Positions 35,846 through 44,455 of a DNA stretch of 64,000 nt are shown here, piece after piece. How positions within the stretch are numbered: the first letter of the stretch is position 1; every line of letters begins with the position of its first letter. The DNA is from Actinomadura barringtoniae (GTDB lineage: Bacteria; Actinomycetota; Actinomycetes; Streptosporangiales; Streptosporangiaceae). Below the pieces are notes generated by a model. It was not told where the DNA came from. It did not search any database and saw only the letters and a list, made by a program, of their open reading frames with translations. The translations under genes and the position numbers were made by a program. The stretch spans positions 1 to 64,000 of the forward strand of contig NZ_JAGEOJ010000021.1 of the NCBI RefSeq assembly GCF_017573505.1, in the 5' to 3' direction.

Positions 35846-36748
35846 CTACTTGTGGGGTGGGTTGCCCACCGCTTCTAGGAGGTTGGTGACCAGGGGGTTT
35901 TGTTCGTTGCGGCGCCAGGCCATGGCTGCGCGGGTGCGGGTGGTGTTGGGCTGGATGCTGCGGAACGCGACTCCCTTCAATCGGATGCGGCGGATGCTCG
36001 CCGGGGCCAGCGAGATGCCCAGGCCGGTCTCCACCAGGGCGCAGACGGTCTGCCATTCCACTGCGTGCTGCGCGATCCGGGGCGTGAAGCCCGCCTCGGC
36101 GCACAGGGCGACGATCTGGTCGTGGAGCTGCGGGCCGACCTCGCGGGGGAGCAGCACGAACGACGAGTCGGCCAGGCGCGCCAACTCGACCGTTCGCTGT
36201 GCGGCCAGCGGGTGCACGGTCGGCAGTACGGCCACGAACGGCTCGGTCAGGACTGTCCTGAACGCCAGGTCCGGTTCGTCGTCGGGCGGCTCCCGCAGCA
36301 AACCGACGTCGATGGTCTTCTCGTGCAGCGCCTCGATCTGCGGCGCGCTGGTCATCTCGCGGATGTCCAGCAGCACGTCCGGGTACCGTTCGCGAAATCC
36401 TCGGAGCAGGCCGGGCAGAACGGTCAGGGCGAGCGACGCCGCGAACCCGATGCGCAACGTTCCCGCCTGGCCGCTGCCGATGGCGCGTGCCGCCGCAAGC
36501 CCGTCGGCGAGGTCGTTGAGGGCTCGGCGGGCGGCGGGCAGCAGTTCCTGACCTGCGGCAGTGAGGGCGACCCGTCCGGGCTCCCGGCTGAACAGGTCGT
36601 GGCCGACCTTGTCCTCCAGGCGCCGGATCTGCTGACTCAGTGGCGGTTGCGCGATTCCCAAGCGTGCGGCCGCGTGGCCGAAGTGGAGTTCCTCCGCTAG
36701 AACGACGAAGGCGTGCAGCTGCGCCAGCGGCAGAACGGGACGCTCCAT
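35846..36748 (-). CDS. LysR family transcriptional regulator
   Basis: 300 residues. The N-terminal winged helix-turn-helix (about 5-64) has LHAFVVLAEELHFGHAAARL and AQPPLSQQIRRLEDKVGHDL. A periplasmic-binding-protein-like effector domain follows. The gene diverges from a RidA-family gene 72 bp away, the usual LysR arrangement in which the regulator controls its neighbour. A perfect 6-4-6 palindrome overlaps its start codon, a possible autoregulatory site. Confidence 0.93.
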   Translation of the reverse strand: MERPVLPLAQLHAFVVLAEELHFGHAAARLGIAQPPLSQQIRRLEDKVGHDLFSREPGRVALTAAGQELLPAARRALNDLADGLAAARAIGSGQAGTLRIGFAASLALTVLPGLLRGFRERYPDVLLDIREMTSAPQIEALHEKTIDVGLLREPPDDEPDLAFRTVLTEPFVAVLPTVHPLAAQRTVELARLADSSFVLLPREVGPQLHDQIVALCAEAGFTPRIAQHAVEWQTVCALVETGLGISLAPASIRRIRLKGVAFRSIQPNTTRTRAAMAWRRNEQNPLVTNLLEAVGNPPHK

Positions 36749-36762
36749 ATCTTCAGAGATAT
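36747..36762. promoter_or_regulatory. palindrome in the LysR/RidA divergent promoter region
   Basis: ATATCT-TCAG-AGATAT is a perfect inverted repeat in an AT-rich patch covering the LysR start codon. The 72-bp gap also has TGTATTAGACGTATTCACA, which fits the loose T-N11-A LysR box. Regulation of both genes from here is likely; which repeat is the operator is unknown. Confidence 0.45.
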
Positions 36763-36820
36763 CAGGTAAGCCTCCATCGTGTATTAGACGTATTCACACT
36801 GGTCACCTAGCGTTCCGCGC

Positions 36821-37210
36821 ATGACGGAACGACGAGCGATCCTGAGCGGCTCGACCTTTGAGGAACAAATCGGCTACGCCCGCGCCGTGGTGGACGGCGA
36901 CTGGGTGCACGTGTCCGGCACGACCGGCTTCGACTACGCCACCATGACGATCTCCGACAACGTCGTTGAGCAGGCCGAACAGTGCATTCGCAACATCGAG
37001 GCCGCGCTGGTGGAGGCGAGCTGCACGCTCGCCGATGTGGTTCGGGTCCGCTATCTACTCCCGGAACGCGCCGACTTCGAGCCGTGCTGGCCTGTCCTTC
37101 GCCGCGCGTTCGGCACCGTACGACCGGCCGCGACCATGCTCGTCTGCGGCCTCGCAGACCCGCGCATGAAGATCGAAATCGAGGCCTACGCCCGACGGGC
37201 AGACACATAG
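36821..37210 (+). CDS. RidA/YjgF family protein
   Basis: 129 residues. RidA proteins hydrolyse reactive enamine/imine intermediates or act in specific catabolic pathways. Conserved segments are VVDGDWVHVSGTTGFDY, IEAALVEASCTLADVVRVRY, and the C-terminal PAATMLVCGLADPRMKIEIEAYA with the region that holds the substrate-binding Arg/Glu. The archetypal Arg before the final strand appears replaced in this subfamily (Met-Lys-Ile-Glu-Ile-Glu), so enamine deaminase activity is uncertain. It is divergent from the LysR gene. Confidence 0.9.
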   Translation: MTERRAILSGSTFEEQIGYARAVVDGDWVHVSGTTGFDYATMTISDNVVEQAEQCIRNIEAALVEASCTLADVVRVRYLLPERADFEPCWPVLRRAFGTVRPAATMLVCGLADPRMKIEIEAYARRADT

Positions 37211-37256
37211 ACCGCCGCTAGCCCCGCAGCCCCCGCCAGAGCAGACATCTGAATGG

Positions 37257-37721
37257 CTAGCCGCGATCCGACTCGACAAGAGCGGCCAGCTTCTCCAGTG
37301 CCATCCGCGTGCCCAGCTCGTTGTCGGCTGCGGAGACGCCCTCGGGCATCCCGTCGTGGACGATGACGACCTCCGTACCGCCATCGACATCCGCCAGTGT
37401 CGTCGTCTGCGTGATGGTCCCCTGAACGGCGGGATCGTCCGTCTCGAACTCGAACACCTCCACCACCCGTTCATCGGGCACGATCTCGGCGAAGTGCCCG
37501 TGGTAGGTGTCGGTGTGCGCCGTCGACTTCCCCGTCGCGTCCGGCGCGTCGTACGTCAGCGAGATCCGGTACCTGCCTCCCTCCCGCGCGTCGAACTCGT
37601 GGACCAGGCTGCTCATGTCCGCCGGAACGCGCCACTCCGCGATCGCGTCCGCGTTCACCAGAGCCGGGAAGACCGCCGAGCGCGGCGCTCTCACGTGCTG
37701 TGATACTCGCGTCGAGTACAT
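37257..37721 (-). CDS. SRPBCC (AHSA1-like) domain protein
   Basis: 154 residues of one START/Bet v1-like fold. The pattern RAPRSAVFPALVNADAIAEW, REGGRYRISLTYDAPD, FAEIVPDERVVEVFEFET, GTEVVIVHDGMPEG and MALEKLAALVE is that of activator of Hsp90 homologue-1-like proteins, which bind small hydrophobic ligands. It is convergent with the RidA gene (46 bp between stops). The function is not specific. Confidence 0.88.
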   Translation of the reverse strand: MYSTRVSQHVRAPRSAVFPALVNADAIAEWRVPADMSSLVHEFDAREGGRYRISLTYDAPDATGKSTAHTDTYHGHFAEIVPDERVVEVFEFETDDPAVQGTITQTTTLADVDGGTEVVIVHDGMPEGVSAADNELGTRMALEKLAALVESDRG

Positions 37722-37888
37722 GCGGCGACCCTACTCGCCCCCTCCGACAAAGCCCGCGACCCGCGACGGCGTCCGGCTTTGGTATCGGCAATCACAAGGT
37801 TGGTTGACCCGGCCCGCGACACCCGCCAGGCTCCCCACCACCTCCTTAAGTTGATCTTGCTATCGGCACGTTCCTCAGGAGGAAAGCC

Positions 37889-38338
37889 ATGAAGCTGCGC
37901 ACCATGGTGCTCACCGGCGGTCTCGGCGCCGCCGTCCTGCTCGCCCCGACCGCCGCGGCCGCGGCCGCCACCACTTCGGCGGCCACCGAGGACAATCTGT
38001 CGCTGCAGATCAGCAGTGCCAAGCTGGACAAGGGCAACGTCGTCGTACGCGGCGTCTACTCGTGCGACATGCCCTATAAGGCCAGGTTCATCGAGTCCGA
38101 GGCCATGCAGTACCAGGGCGAGGACAACGAGGTCAGGGGCCTCAAGGCACTGTGGGACCGCCCCTGCACCGGGGCCAAGCGCCAGTTCCAGGCGACGATC
38201 AGCGCCGGCAAGGGCGCCAAGTTCGTCACCGCCGCCGACGGCGGGAGCGCGGTGTTCGTCCAGGTCGAGCTCACCGTCACCGACCAGAACAATGTCTGGC
38301 AGGACACCCTGCACGACTCCGTCGACGTAGACGTCTGA
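37889..38338 (+). CDS. Small secreted protein, DUF6299-like
   Basis: 149 residues. A signal peptide (MKLRTMVLTGGLGAAVLLAP, cleavage near AAAAA) leads to a beta-rich domain of about 115 residues with two Cys (YSCDMPYKA and DRPCTGAKRQ), likely a disulfide. The pattern resembles small exported proteins grouped as DUF6299 in actinomycetes; this name is from memory and moderately sure. AGGAGG precedes the ATG. A strong terminator follows. Confidence 0.75.
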   Translation: MKLRTMVLTGGLGAAVLLAPTAAAAAATTSAATEDNLSLQISSAKLDKGNVVVRGVYSCDMPYKARFIESEAMQYQGEDNEVRGLKALWDRPCTGAKRQFQATISAGKGAKFVTAADGGSAVFVQVELTVTDQNNVWQDTLHDSVDVDV

Positions 38339-38365
38339 TCGCCGGCCCCAGCGGCCCATCCCCAG

Positions 38366-38401
38366 AACGCCGCCGTCCGGCACCCCGGATGGCGGCGTTT
38401 C
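38366..38401 (+). terminator. terminator after the secreted protein gene
   Basis: A 15-bp stem AACGCCGCCGTCCGG/CCGGATGGCGGCGTT (one G-U pair) with loop CACC, followed by TCTGT. Confidence 0.88.
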
Positions 38402-38479
38402 TGTCCCGTACGACACCCCACACCGAGAAATCCACCATTGGCCTTGTGGAGCCCCGAAGACAGCTGGCACAACAGCACC

Positions 38480-38968
38480 ATGAGCCTCTTCCCTCCCGCC
38501 AACAGTGACTCGACCCGCCAGTACGTTCTGGGCAAGGAACTTCGCGTCACCATCCTCACCTCCGCAGAGGAAACGGACGGGCGCCACGACATCACCGACT
38601 CGTTCATGCCCACCGGCGCCGCGACCCCGCTCCACCTGCACACGCGCTATGAGGAACGGCTCTGGGTTGTGTCGGGCTCCCTCACCGTGTGGTGCGGCCC
38701 GGACACCGTGACCCTGCGTTCCGGCGACTTCCACACCATCCCCATGAACGTCCCCCACGCGATCGCTTCCGGCCCCGAAGGCGCGCGAGCCCTCAACATC
38801 AGCTCCCCAGCAGCGTTCGCCGAGCTCATGGCCCGCGCCGGCACTCCCCTCCACCTCGCCACCCCGGACACCGAGCTGAACGCCGAACTCTTCATGGCCG
38901 TGACCGAAGAACTAGGAGACGTAGTCCTAGGCCCGCCCGGCACCACCCCCGCCGACCTCCCCCAGTGA
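38480..38968 (+). CDS. Cupin domain protein
   Basis: 162 residues. A small beta-barrel with TPLHLHTRYEERLWVVSGSL (two His and a Glu of cupin motif 1) and the later IPMNVPHAIASGP (His of motif 2), so a metal site is likely complete. It resembles quercetinase-like cupins. Substrate is unknown. The ATG at 38480 is chosen because conserved sequence starts soon after; the ribosome site is weak. It is a lone gene downstream of a terminator. Confidence 0.82.
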   Translation: MSLFPPANSDSTRQYVLGKELRVTILTSAEETDGRHDITDSFMPTGAATPLHLHTRYEERLWVVSGSLTVWCGPDTVTLRSGDFHTIPMNVPHAIASGPEGARALNISSPAAFAELMARAGTPLHLATPDTELNAELFMAVTEELGDVVLGPPGTTPADLPQ

Positions 38969-39095
38969 CCCGCCTCCCAAGCAGTACAGCCCGCGCAGCC
39001 AGAGCAATCTCGGCTTCCAGCGTCCGCCGAACTGCGCGAGTGCTTGTTCAGGTCCACTCCGATCCGGCGACTCATTCCGTGTATGTTCCGGATCT

Positions 39096-39272
39096 CTATT
39101 CCGAAGGCCTCAGACGGTGGAGCCACCAAGGCACATCAGGCGGCGCGAACGGGTTGTTGAGCGTCTTGGCCTCGTAGGCGGCGTCGAGGGGCCGGATCGC
39201 GGCGTCGAATCGGCGGCGCACCCTCGGGCTGAGTGTGCGCCTTGCCACGTGAAGAAGGGTGCGTGCATCGTC
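39096..39272 (-). pseudogene. C-terminal piece of a conserved actinomycete protein
   Basis: The last 58 codons read like a real C-terminus (ARTLLHVARRTLSPRVRRRF, AIRPLDAAYEAKTLNNPFAP, PDVPWWLHRLRPSE, stop). The LD..Y.AKTL..PFAPP..PWW pattern occurs in short hypothetical proteins of actinomycetes. The upstream part has been replaced by the integrase remnant at about 39280, so the gene is truncated at the scar of a mobile element. Function is unknown. Confidence 0.5.
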
Positions 39273-39280
39273 CAGGTCGG

Positions 39281-39598
39281 CGCGGCAACTTCCGGCGTGG
39301 TGCGCGCTGGGCACTGGCTGTCGAGACGATCGGCGCACCCGGCCTCCACTTCCATGACCTACGGCACACGGGCAACATGCTCGCGGCGCAGAGTGGTGCG
39401 GGCTTGCGGGATCTGATGGAGCGCATGGGGCATGACTCTGTGCGGGCGGCCATGATCTATCAGCACGCCACTACGGCGGCCGGTAAGACGATCGCGGCGG
39501 CGATCGACGAGCAGATCAAGGCGACTCGGAACGACGGCCAGGAGGACGACGACGATGGGGACGACGGTCCGACAGGCGTCCTCGTCCCGGTGGCCTAA
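39281..39598 (+). pseudogene. C-terminal remnant of a tyrosine site-specific integrase
   Basis: About 105 codons match the catalytic end of actinomycete phage/ICE integrases: NFRRGARWALAVETIG, then LHFHDLRHTGNMLAAQSGAG with the His-x-x-Arg, LMERMGHDSVRAAMIYQHAT with the third catalytic His and the Tyr nucleophile, and a C-terminal acidic tail. The N-terminal arm, core-binding domain and first catalytic Arg are missing, so it cannot be active alone. It points at the 3' end of tRNA-Ala 60 bp away, as integrases of tRNA-inserting elements do. Confidence 0.85.
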
Positions 39599-39616
39599 TG
39601 GCCCGCTAATGGCCCG

Positions 39617-39651
39617 AACGCCCCCAGCCGTGATTCGGCTGGGGGCGTTTT
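39617..39651. terminator. strong hairpin between integrase remnant and tRNA-Ala
   Basis: A perfect 14-bp stem AACGCCCCCAGCCG/CGGCTGGGGGCGTT with loop TGATT, followed on the plus strand by TTCG. It lies 6 bp beyond the tRNA 3' end and probably terminates the minus-strand tRNA transcript as well. Confidence 0.85.
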
Positions 39652-39657
39652 CGCGGG

Positions 39658-39730
39658 TGGAGCCTAGGGGATTCGAACCCCTGACACCCGGCTTGCAAAG
39701 CCGGTGCTCTACCAACTGAGCTAAGGCCCC
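39658..39730 (-). tRNA. tRNA-Ala(TGC)
   Basis: A 73-nt cloverleaf on the minus strand begins GGGGCCTTAGCTCAGTTGG and ends AGGCTCCA. The anticodon stem CCGGC/GCCGG encloses TTTGCAA, giving anticodon TGC. The T arm AGGGGTTCGAATCCCCT is canonical. CC follows the discriminator base, so part of the 3' CCA may be encoded. In other actinomycetes this gene is close to tRNA-Ile and gyrA; here they are 18 kb apart. Confidence 0.96.
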
Positions 39731-39763
39731 TTGGGTGCGCCCAGAGGATGGGCGCGACACAGC

Positions 39764-40495
39764 TTACCGGTGGTCGGCGGGGACTGCGTCATCGTGGCGC
39801 AGTGGGAGGGGGAGCAGGGCGAGGTCGGCGAACTCGGCGACGCTGGGGAGAACGTGGGTGGCGCCGGCCGTGCGGAGGCGGTCGGCGTCGTGGGCGCCGG
39901 TGAGGACGCCGGCGACGATGGAGGCGCCTGCGCGGCGGCCCGAGAGGACGTCGTTCTCGGTGTCTCCGCAGACGGCGATGTGGCGGACGTCGTCGATGCC
40001 GAGGCGGAGGGCGGCGGAGAGGACCAGGTCGGGCCAGGGGCGGCCGCGGCCGCCGTCCTCGGGGGACAGGACCAGGTCGACGCGGCCCCACCAGCCGAGC
40101 GTGTCGACGACGCGGCCGAGGGTGCGGCGGCTGAAACCGGTCAGCAGGCACACTCGTATCCCGGCGCCGGTGAGACGCTCGATGGCGTGCTCGGCACCGG
40201 GTATGGGCGCGAGGCCGCGGCGGTCGATGACCAGGTCGTACGAGCGTTCGAACGACAGGTTGGCCGCCCGTGCGCGGGCCTCGTCGCCGACGAAGAGCGT
40301 GCGGAAGATTTCGATCTTGGGCTGGCCTCGCGACGCGTGGACGCGGGCCATGGCACGCTCGTGGGCCGCCGTACCGGAGACGATCCCCATGGTGGCGATC
40401 GCCTCGGCGAAGGCGGTCTCGACGGCGTCGCCGTCGGCGACAGTGGTCCCGGCGAGATCGAGGCAGGCGATGGTGATCCGCTCTGCTTCGCTCAC
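39764..40495 (-). CDS. HAD superfamily phosphatase, phosphonatase-like
   Basis: 243 residues. HAD motif I is CLDLAGTTVADGD (nucleophile Asp; the AGTTV form is typical of phosphonoacetaldehyde hydrolase-like members). A helical cap follows, then motif II CLLTGFSRRT, a Arg/Lys region GGRGRPWPDLVL and motif IV IAVCGDTENDVLSGRRAG. The phosphonatase cap Lys that forms a Schiff base is not obvious, so a general phosphohydrolase of unknown substrate is more likely. It starts with ATG and lies between DLW-39 and tRNA-Ala. Confidence 0.87.
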   Translation of the reverse strand: MSEAERITIACLDLAGTTVADGDAVETAFAEAIATMGIVSGTAAHERAMARVHASRGQPKIEIFRTLFVGDEARARAANLSFERSYDLVIDRRGLAPIPGAEHAIERLTGAGIRVCLLTGFSRRTLGRVVDTLGWWGRVDLVLSPEDGGRGRPWPDLVLSAALRLGIDDVRHIAVCGDTENDVLSGRRAGASIVAGVLTGAHDADRLRTAGATHVLPSVAEFADLALLPLPLRHDDAVPADHR

Positions 40496-40551
40496 GCCGG
40501 GGCCTCCCTCGAAGTCAGTCTCCCGTGCTCCGCGGGATCATCGCCGGCGAT

Positions 40552-40671
40552 TCAGCTGTCGGAGGACGTCGCCTCGGTCCACAGGTCCAGCTCAGCACGG
40601 TCCTGCTGAAGCCGACGCCAGACAGCGAAGCCGCCAAGAGCAAGAACAGCGAGAACAAGCAGCTTCTTCAC
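40552..40671 (-). CDS. DLW-39 family small protein
   Basis: A 39-residue gene from GTG 40671 (GAAGGGG upstream). The product MKKLLVLAVLALGGFAVWRR followed by LQQDRAELDLWTEATSSDS has an N-terminal membrane helix and the AELDLWTEAT motif that names the DLW-39 family, extremely short proteins conserved downstream of gyrA in actinobacteria. Function is unknown. Its usual neighbours (tRNA-Ile, DUF3566, gyrA) are about 17 kb to the right here, indicating an insertion or rearrangement. Confidence 0.88.
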   Translation of the reverse strand: MKKLLVLAVLALGGFAVWRRLQQDRAELDLWTEATSSDS

Positions 40672-40912
40672 GGTGGGGACCCCTTCACCTCGACTATGAA
40701 GCCAACCGCCGGGGGCTACGGATCATGTGACTATTCCCCCAGGCTCTCCGCAGCCTAGCAACCCGCGCCGGGCGCTCCGCACCCCGTCGCCCTTATCGGA
40801 CTCTTCGTCCAATCAAGACGCCTGGTGGTGCGAATGCTGTGACGTTCACGCCATCTCGCCGGGCGGGACGATCAGCCGCATAATCGGGCAACGGCGGTTC
40901 TGGGGAGGACCG

Positions 40913-41131
40913 ATGAACGCAGAGGACGACTTCGGTCTCTGGGAGCGCGAACTGAAGCCCGAGATCCCGCGCGTTCAGGCCGGCTCGGCGAGCGGCCGCG
41001 GCATGGTCGCGGCGGCGGCCGTCGTGGCGGCGGGCTGCACCATACTGATCACCCTCGGGCAGGCGCCGCTGGGCGCGGCCGGCCTCATCCTCTCGTCGCT
41101 CATCCTGCTGCTCTGGCGCATAGGCATGTGA
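40913..41131 (+). CDS. 72-residue two-helix membrane protein
   Basis: ATG 40913 follows GGGGAGGA. A hydrophilic N-terminus (MNAEDDFGLWERELKPEIPR) precedes two hydrophobic helices (GMVAAAAVVAAGCTILITLG and GAAGLILSSLILLLWRIGM). It resembles the small DUF3040-like membrane proteins of actinomycetes, but no firm family can be given. It diverges from the DLW-39 gene. Confidence 0.65.
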   Translation: MNAEDDFGLWERELKPEIPRVQAGSASGRGMVAAAAVVAAGCTILITLGQAPLGAAGLILSSLILLLWRIGM

Positions 41132-41885
41132 ACGTGTGAACGCGCGGCCGGTGACCTGCCTTGCTGGGCCGTCGTGGGCCAGGTGGAACGGACGGTGTAG
41201 CGGCGGGTCGAGGTGTGCCCGGGGCCCGCTGGCGTGTTCCTGAAGTGAGGCGAGTCGGGCGTGGGGAGTGGCGGGCTGCGCGTGGGAGTTGCGAGCTGGA
41301 TGTGAATCAAGGTGAGCCAGAGCGGGAGTGGGCCGCGGGTGAACCTGGAGCGGTCAAGCTGTGCCGGAAGCGGGCCGAGCTATGCCGAGAGTCGGCGGGC
41401 TGTGCCAGGAGCGGGCCGGGGAGAGCCTCGCGTGGGCAGCGGTGAACCGGATGTGAGTCGAGGCGAGCTGGGCGGGGGCGGGTCGCGGGTGAACCGGGAG
41501 CGGGCCCAAGCTGTGCCAGGACGGGCGGGCTGCGCCAGGAGTTGGCGGGCTGTGCCAGGAGTCGGCGGGCTGTGCCGGGAGTAGGTCGGGGTAGGCGGGT
41601 CTGCACCGGAGGCGGGCCAAGAGCGAGGCCGGGGTGGGCTATGAGAGGGGCGGGGTTCGCCGAGGGTCTGGGGGTGGCTCTGGGCGAGCCGGAAATGAGC
41701 CAGGCGCGGAACGAGGGTGGGCCGAGAGCGGGACGGAAGGTGGAGCGGGAGCGGGGACGGGGGTGGGGGTGCGGCGGGAGTGGGTCGGAGGTGGGCTTGG
41801 GGTGATGTTTGCGGATGGGGTGGGATCGGTCACGGATGCTCCGCTTTCGTGGACCACGCGTGGATTGCGGTGACATCATCCGCCC
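41132..41885. repeat. intergenic GC-rich degenerate repeat region
   Basis: From about 41270 to 41800, words such as GGAGCGGGCC, GAGTCGGCGGGCTGTGCC and AGGAGTNGGCGGGCTGTGCC recur at irregular spacing. The clearest copies are near 41391, 41529, 41549 and 41566. Long open frames on both strands are Pro/Arg/Gly/Ser-rich and resemble no family. I see no gene here. Confidence 0.6.
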
Positions 41886-42677
41886 ATGGACGTGCGAGGC
41901 GCGAAGGTCTTGGTGACGGGTGCCACCGGCGGCATCGGGCAGGCGATCGCGGTCGCTCTGGCCGCGCGCGGTGCGGAACTGGTGCTCACTGGGCGCCGTA
42001 CGGACGTGCTCGATCCGCTGGCCGAACGGCTCGGCGGTCGCGCGATCGCCGCTGACCTGGCTGAACGTGACGAGGTCGAGGGGCTACTGGGCAAGGCGGG
42101 CGAGCTCGACATCGTCGTGGCGAACGCCGCGCTGCCCGCTTCTGGACTCCTCTCCGACTACACGATCGACCAGATCGATCGTTCGCTCGACATCAACCTG
42201 CGGGCGCCGATCGTGATGGCGAAGCTGGCAGGAGAGCAGATGGCGGCGCGCGGTCGCGGGCACCTGGTCTTTATCTCCTCGCTGTCCGGGAAAACGGCGT
42301 CCGGGCAGGCCTCTCTCTACAACGCGACCAAGTTCGGCATGCGGGGATTCGCTTTGGCGCTACGCGAGGACCTGCGGCCGCACGGCGTGGGAGTTTCCAC
42401 GGTGTTCCCAGGCTTCATCCGGGACGCGGGCATGTTCGCCGAGGCTGACGTCGAGCTGCCCAGGGGAGTCGGCACTAAGAAGCCGGAGGACGTTGCCCGC
42501 GCGACGATCCGGGCCATCGAGAAGAACGTCGCCGAGATCGACGTCGCTCCGATCGGTCTGAAGCTGGGCGCCATCGTCGGCGGCGCGGCCCCCAGCCTGG
42601 CCGCCGCAGTCCAGCGCCGCGTCGGCGGGAACAAGATCATCGAAGACCTCGCCAAGGGTCAGCGCGACAAGCGCTGA
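41886..42677 (+). CDS. Short-chain dehydrogenase/reductase (SDR)
   Basis: 263 residues. It has the cofactor site VLVTGATGGIGQAIAVAL, NANAAL-like VVANAALPASG, the catalytic Ser in LVFISSLSGKT, and the YxxxK in SLYNATKFGMRGFALALRE. The Arg after the second strand (TGRRTD) suggests NADP(H). Substrate is unknown. It begins with ATG in a stand-alone setting between two repeat-filled gaps. Confidence 0.92.
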   Translation: MDVRGAKVLVTGATGGIGQAIAVALAARGAELVLTGRRTDVLDPLAERLGGRAIAADLAERDEVEGLLGKAGELDIVVANAALPASGLLSDYTIDQIDRSLDINLRAPIVMAKLAGEQMAARGRGHLVFISSLSGKTASGQASLYNATKFGMRGFALALREDLRPHGVGVSTVFPGFIRDAGMFAEADVELPRGVGTKKPEDVARATIRAIEKNVAEIDVAPIGLKLGAIVGGAAPSLAAAVQRRVGGNKIIEDLAKGQRDKR

Positions 42678-43467
42678 GCCTCCCCGGCCCGCGTTCAGGC
42701 GTTGGAGGGCTGGCGAATGTTGGAACAGCTCGCTGGTAGTTCGGCTTCTCGTCGTTGCCTTGGCTGCCCGGTCGGTTGCCCGGCAGGATCCAACGTCGGG
42801 ATCTACAGCGGGGCTGGAGGCTGGGGTCGGGGCAGTGGCATCGGCGGGATCGGCACTCGACGAATCCACGTACGAAATAGCCCTCAGCGATCAGCCCCCG
42901 CCAGATCACCGGTAAAGGCCGGTCGCCAAAACGACTGCGTTGTTGCGATGTGGGTGGCGTCGGCGAGATCGGCGGTGGTGTCGAGGGCAGCGACGTCGGT
43001 GGGTTCGGTGGCGGCGACTCGGTTGCTGTCGCCAGGGGAGCAGCGGCGTCAGCGCCAGGGGCGACGTTAAGCATCGGCGGTGGGTGGCGCCAGCGAGGGC
43101 AGTGGCGTCGGCTCGCTTGGTGGTGGCGGGGTTACTGGCGGAGTCCTGGCGGCAGGGCGAGCAGCGGTGTCAGCGCGGTCGTTGGCGTCAGTGAGTGCAA
43201 GTTGGTCGGCGCGCTTGGTGGCGGCGGCGCGGTTGCAAGCGGGGCCTCGGTTGCAAGCGGGGCCTCGGTTGCCAGCGGGAGCCCGGTTGCCAGCGGGAGC
43301 CCGGTTGCCAGCCGAGAGCCCGGTTGCTGGCTCCCGAGCGCCTGGCGTGGAGGGCGGCGCGAGCGTCGGCTTCAGCACGCTGCTGGCCGTGGTGCGGGCG
43401 TCGGCGCGTGCTGACGTCGGGGTGTGTCTCGTGTCAGCGCGTTTGGTGGCGGCGGCGCGGGTGGGGG
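42678..43467. repeat. repeat-rich intergenic region with an 18-bp array (43231-43330)
   Basis: Five units of GGTTGC(A/C)AGCGGG(G/A)(G/C)CC(T/C)(C) start at 43231, 43249, 43267, 43285 and 43303 (the last is 19 bp). Before them, about 42940-43200 is filled with degenerate GGCGTCGGCG/GGTGGCG words. No gene is supported. The gap follows the SDR stop and precedes the end of the convergent EamA gene. Confidence 0.8.
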
Positions 43468-44403
43468 TCAGGGGCGGGGGCCTGAGGTGGTGGCGTCGAC
43501 TGGGTCGCTGGTGGGGGCGGGGGCCTCTGTGGTGGGGGCGGGTTGTGGGGTGCGGCGGGCGGTGGCGAGGACGGAGCCGCAGAGGATCAGGACGAACGAG
43601 ATGACGATCGTGCCGGTCAACGGCTCGCCTAGCAGGATGACGCCGGCGGCCACTGCGACGGCGGGGTTGATGTACGTGAAGACCATTGCCCGCGACGCAC
43701 CGACCTCGCGGAGGAGTTCGAAGAACGCCAGGAACGCCAGCGACGTACAGAGGACGCCGAGGCCGACGAGTGCGGCGAGGACGCGGCCGCTCGGCATGGC
43801 GTTCGGCCAGGTCGCGATCGCGGGCGCCGTGTAGACGAGCGCGGCCAGGGTGAGGCAGGCGGCGGTGAGCGGCAGGCTCGGGATGTCCGTCAGCTTCCGC
43901 GACATGATCAGCGGCGCGGTCGCGTAGCCGATCACGACGAGCGTCACCTCGATGAGCGACACCGCGTTCCCGCCGTCCAGGTGGGGTGCGGCCAGGACCG
44001 CCACGCCGACGAGGCCGAGGAGAAGGCCGCCCCAGCGCGCGGGTCCGAGTCGTTCACCGTCACCGGTGAGCCGGGCCAGAACCACGCCCACGATCGGCAC
44101 CGCCGCGATGAGCAGCCCGGTCATCGAGCTCGACAGGCGTCGTTCGGCGTCCGACAGCAGGGCCCACGGGCCGACGATCTCCATTACGGCGAACGCGAGG
44201 AGCGGCCGCCAGTGGCGCCGGAAGAGCTCGAACCGGACTCCGCCTCGTACGGCGAAAGGAAGCAGCAGGGCGGCGCCGAGCGCGGTCCGCGCGAACACCA
44301 GCATGGGGACCGACACCCCCTCGACCGCCACCTTGATCATCAGGTAGGGGATCCCCCACAGCACGCTCATCAGCGTGAACAGCACCCAGCCCCGGCGACT
44401 CAC
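43468..44403 (-). CDS. EamA/DMT family transporter
   Basis: 311 residues with ten membrane helices in two homologous EamA halves (LFTLMSVLWGIPYLMIKVAV starts the first; the VLVVIGYATAPLIMSRKLTD region starts the second). The end of the second half, VFTYINPAVAVAAGVILLGE, is diagnostic. It should export a small metabolite or amino acid. The GTG at 44403 has GGGAGA at proper spacing; a longer frame upstream is Ala-rich repeat DNA. It lies 52 bp downstream of an AraC gene on the same strand and may be its target. Confidence 0.9.
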   Translation of the reverse strand: MSRRGWVLFTLMSVLWGIPYLMIKVAVEGVSVPMLVFARTALGAALLLPFAVRGGVRFELFRRHWRPLLAFAVMEIVGPWALLSDAERRLSSSMTGLLIAAVPIVGVVLARLTGDGERLGPARWGGLLLGLVGVAVLAAPHLDGGNAVSLIEVTLVVIGYATAPLIMSRKLTDIPSLPLTAACLTLAALVYTAPAIATWPNAMPSGRVLAALVGLGVLCTSLAFLAFFELLREVGASRAMVFTYINPAVAVAAGVILLGEPLTGTIVISFVLILCGSVLATARRTPQPAPTTEAPAPTSDPVDATTSGPRP

Positions 44404-44455
44404 TCGTTCTCCCGTCGGACGTCCGCGCGCGGCCCCGCGGTGAGGCGCGCACCGC

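Noticed and set aside
39281..39730. Intact prophage or ICE at tRNA-Ala
   Set aside because: Only the integrase C-terminus is present; there are no replication, transfer, capsid or excision genes nearby.
41307..41879. 190-codon Pro/Ser/Arg-rich minus-strand frame
   Set aside because: Composition reflects degenerate repeats; no domain, no ribosome site, and it overlaps the promoter region of the SDR gene.
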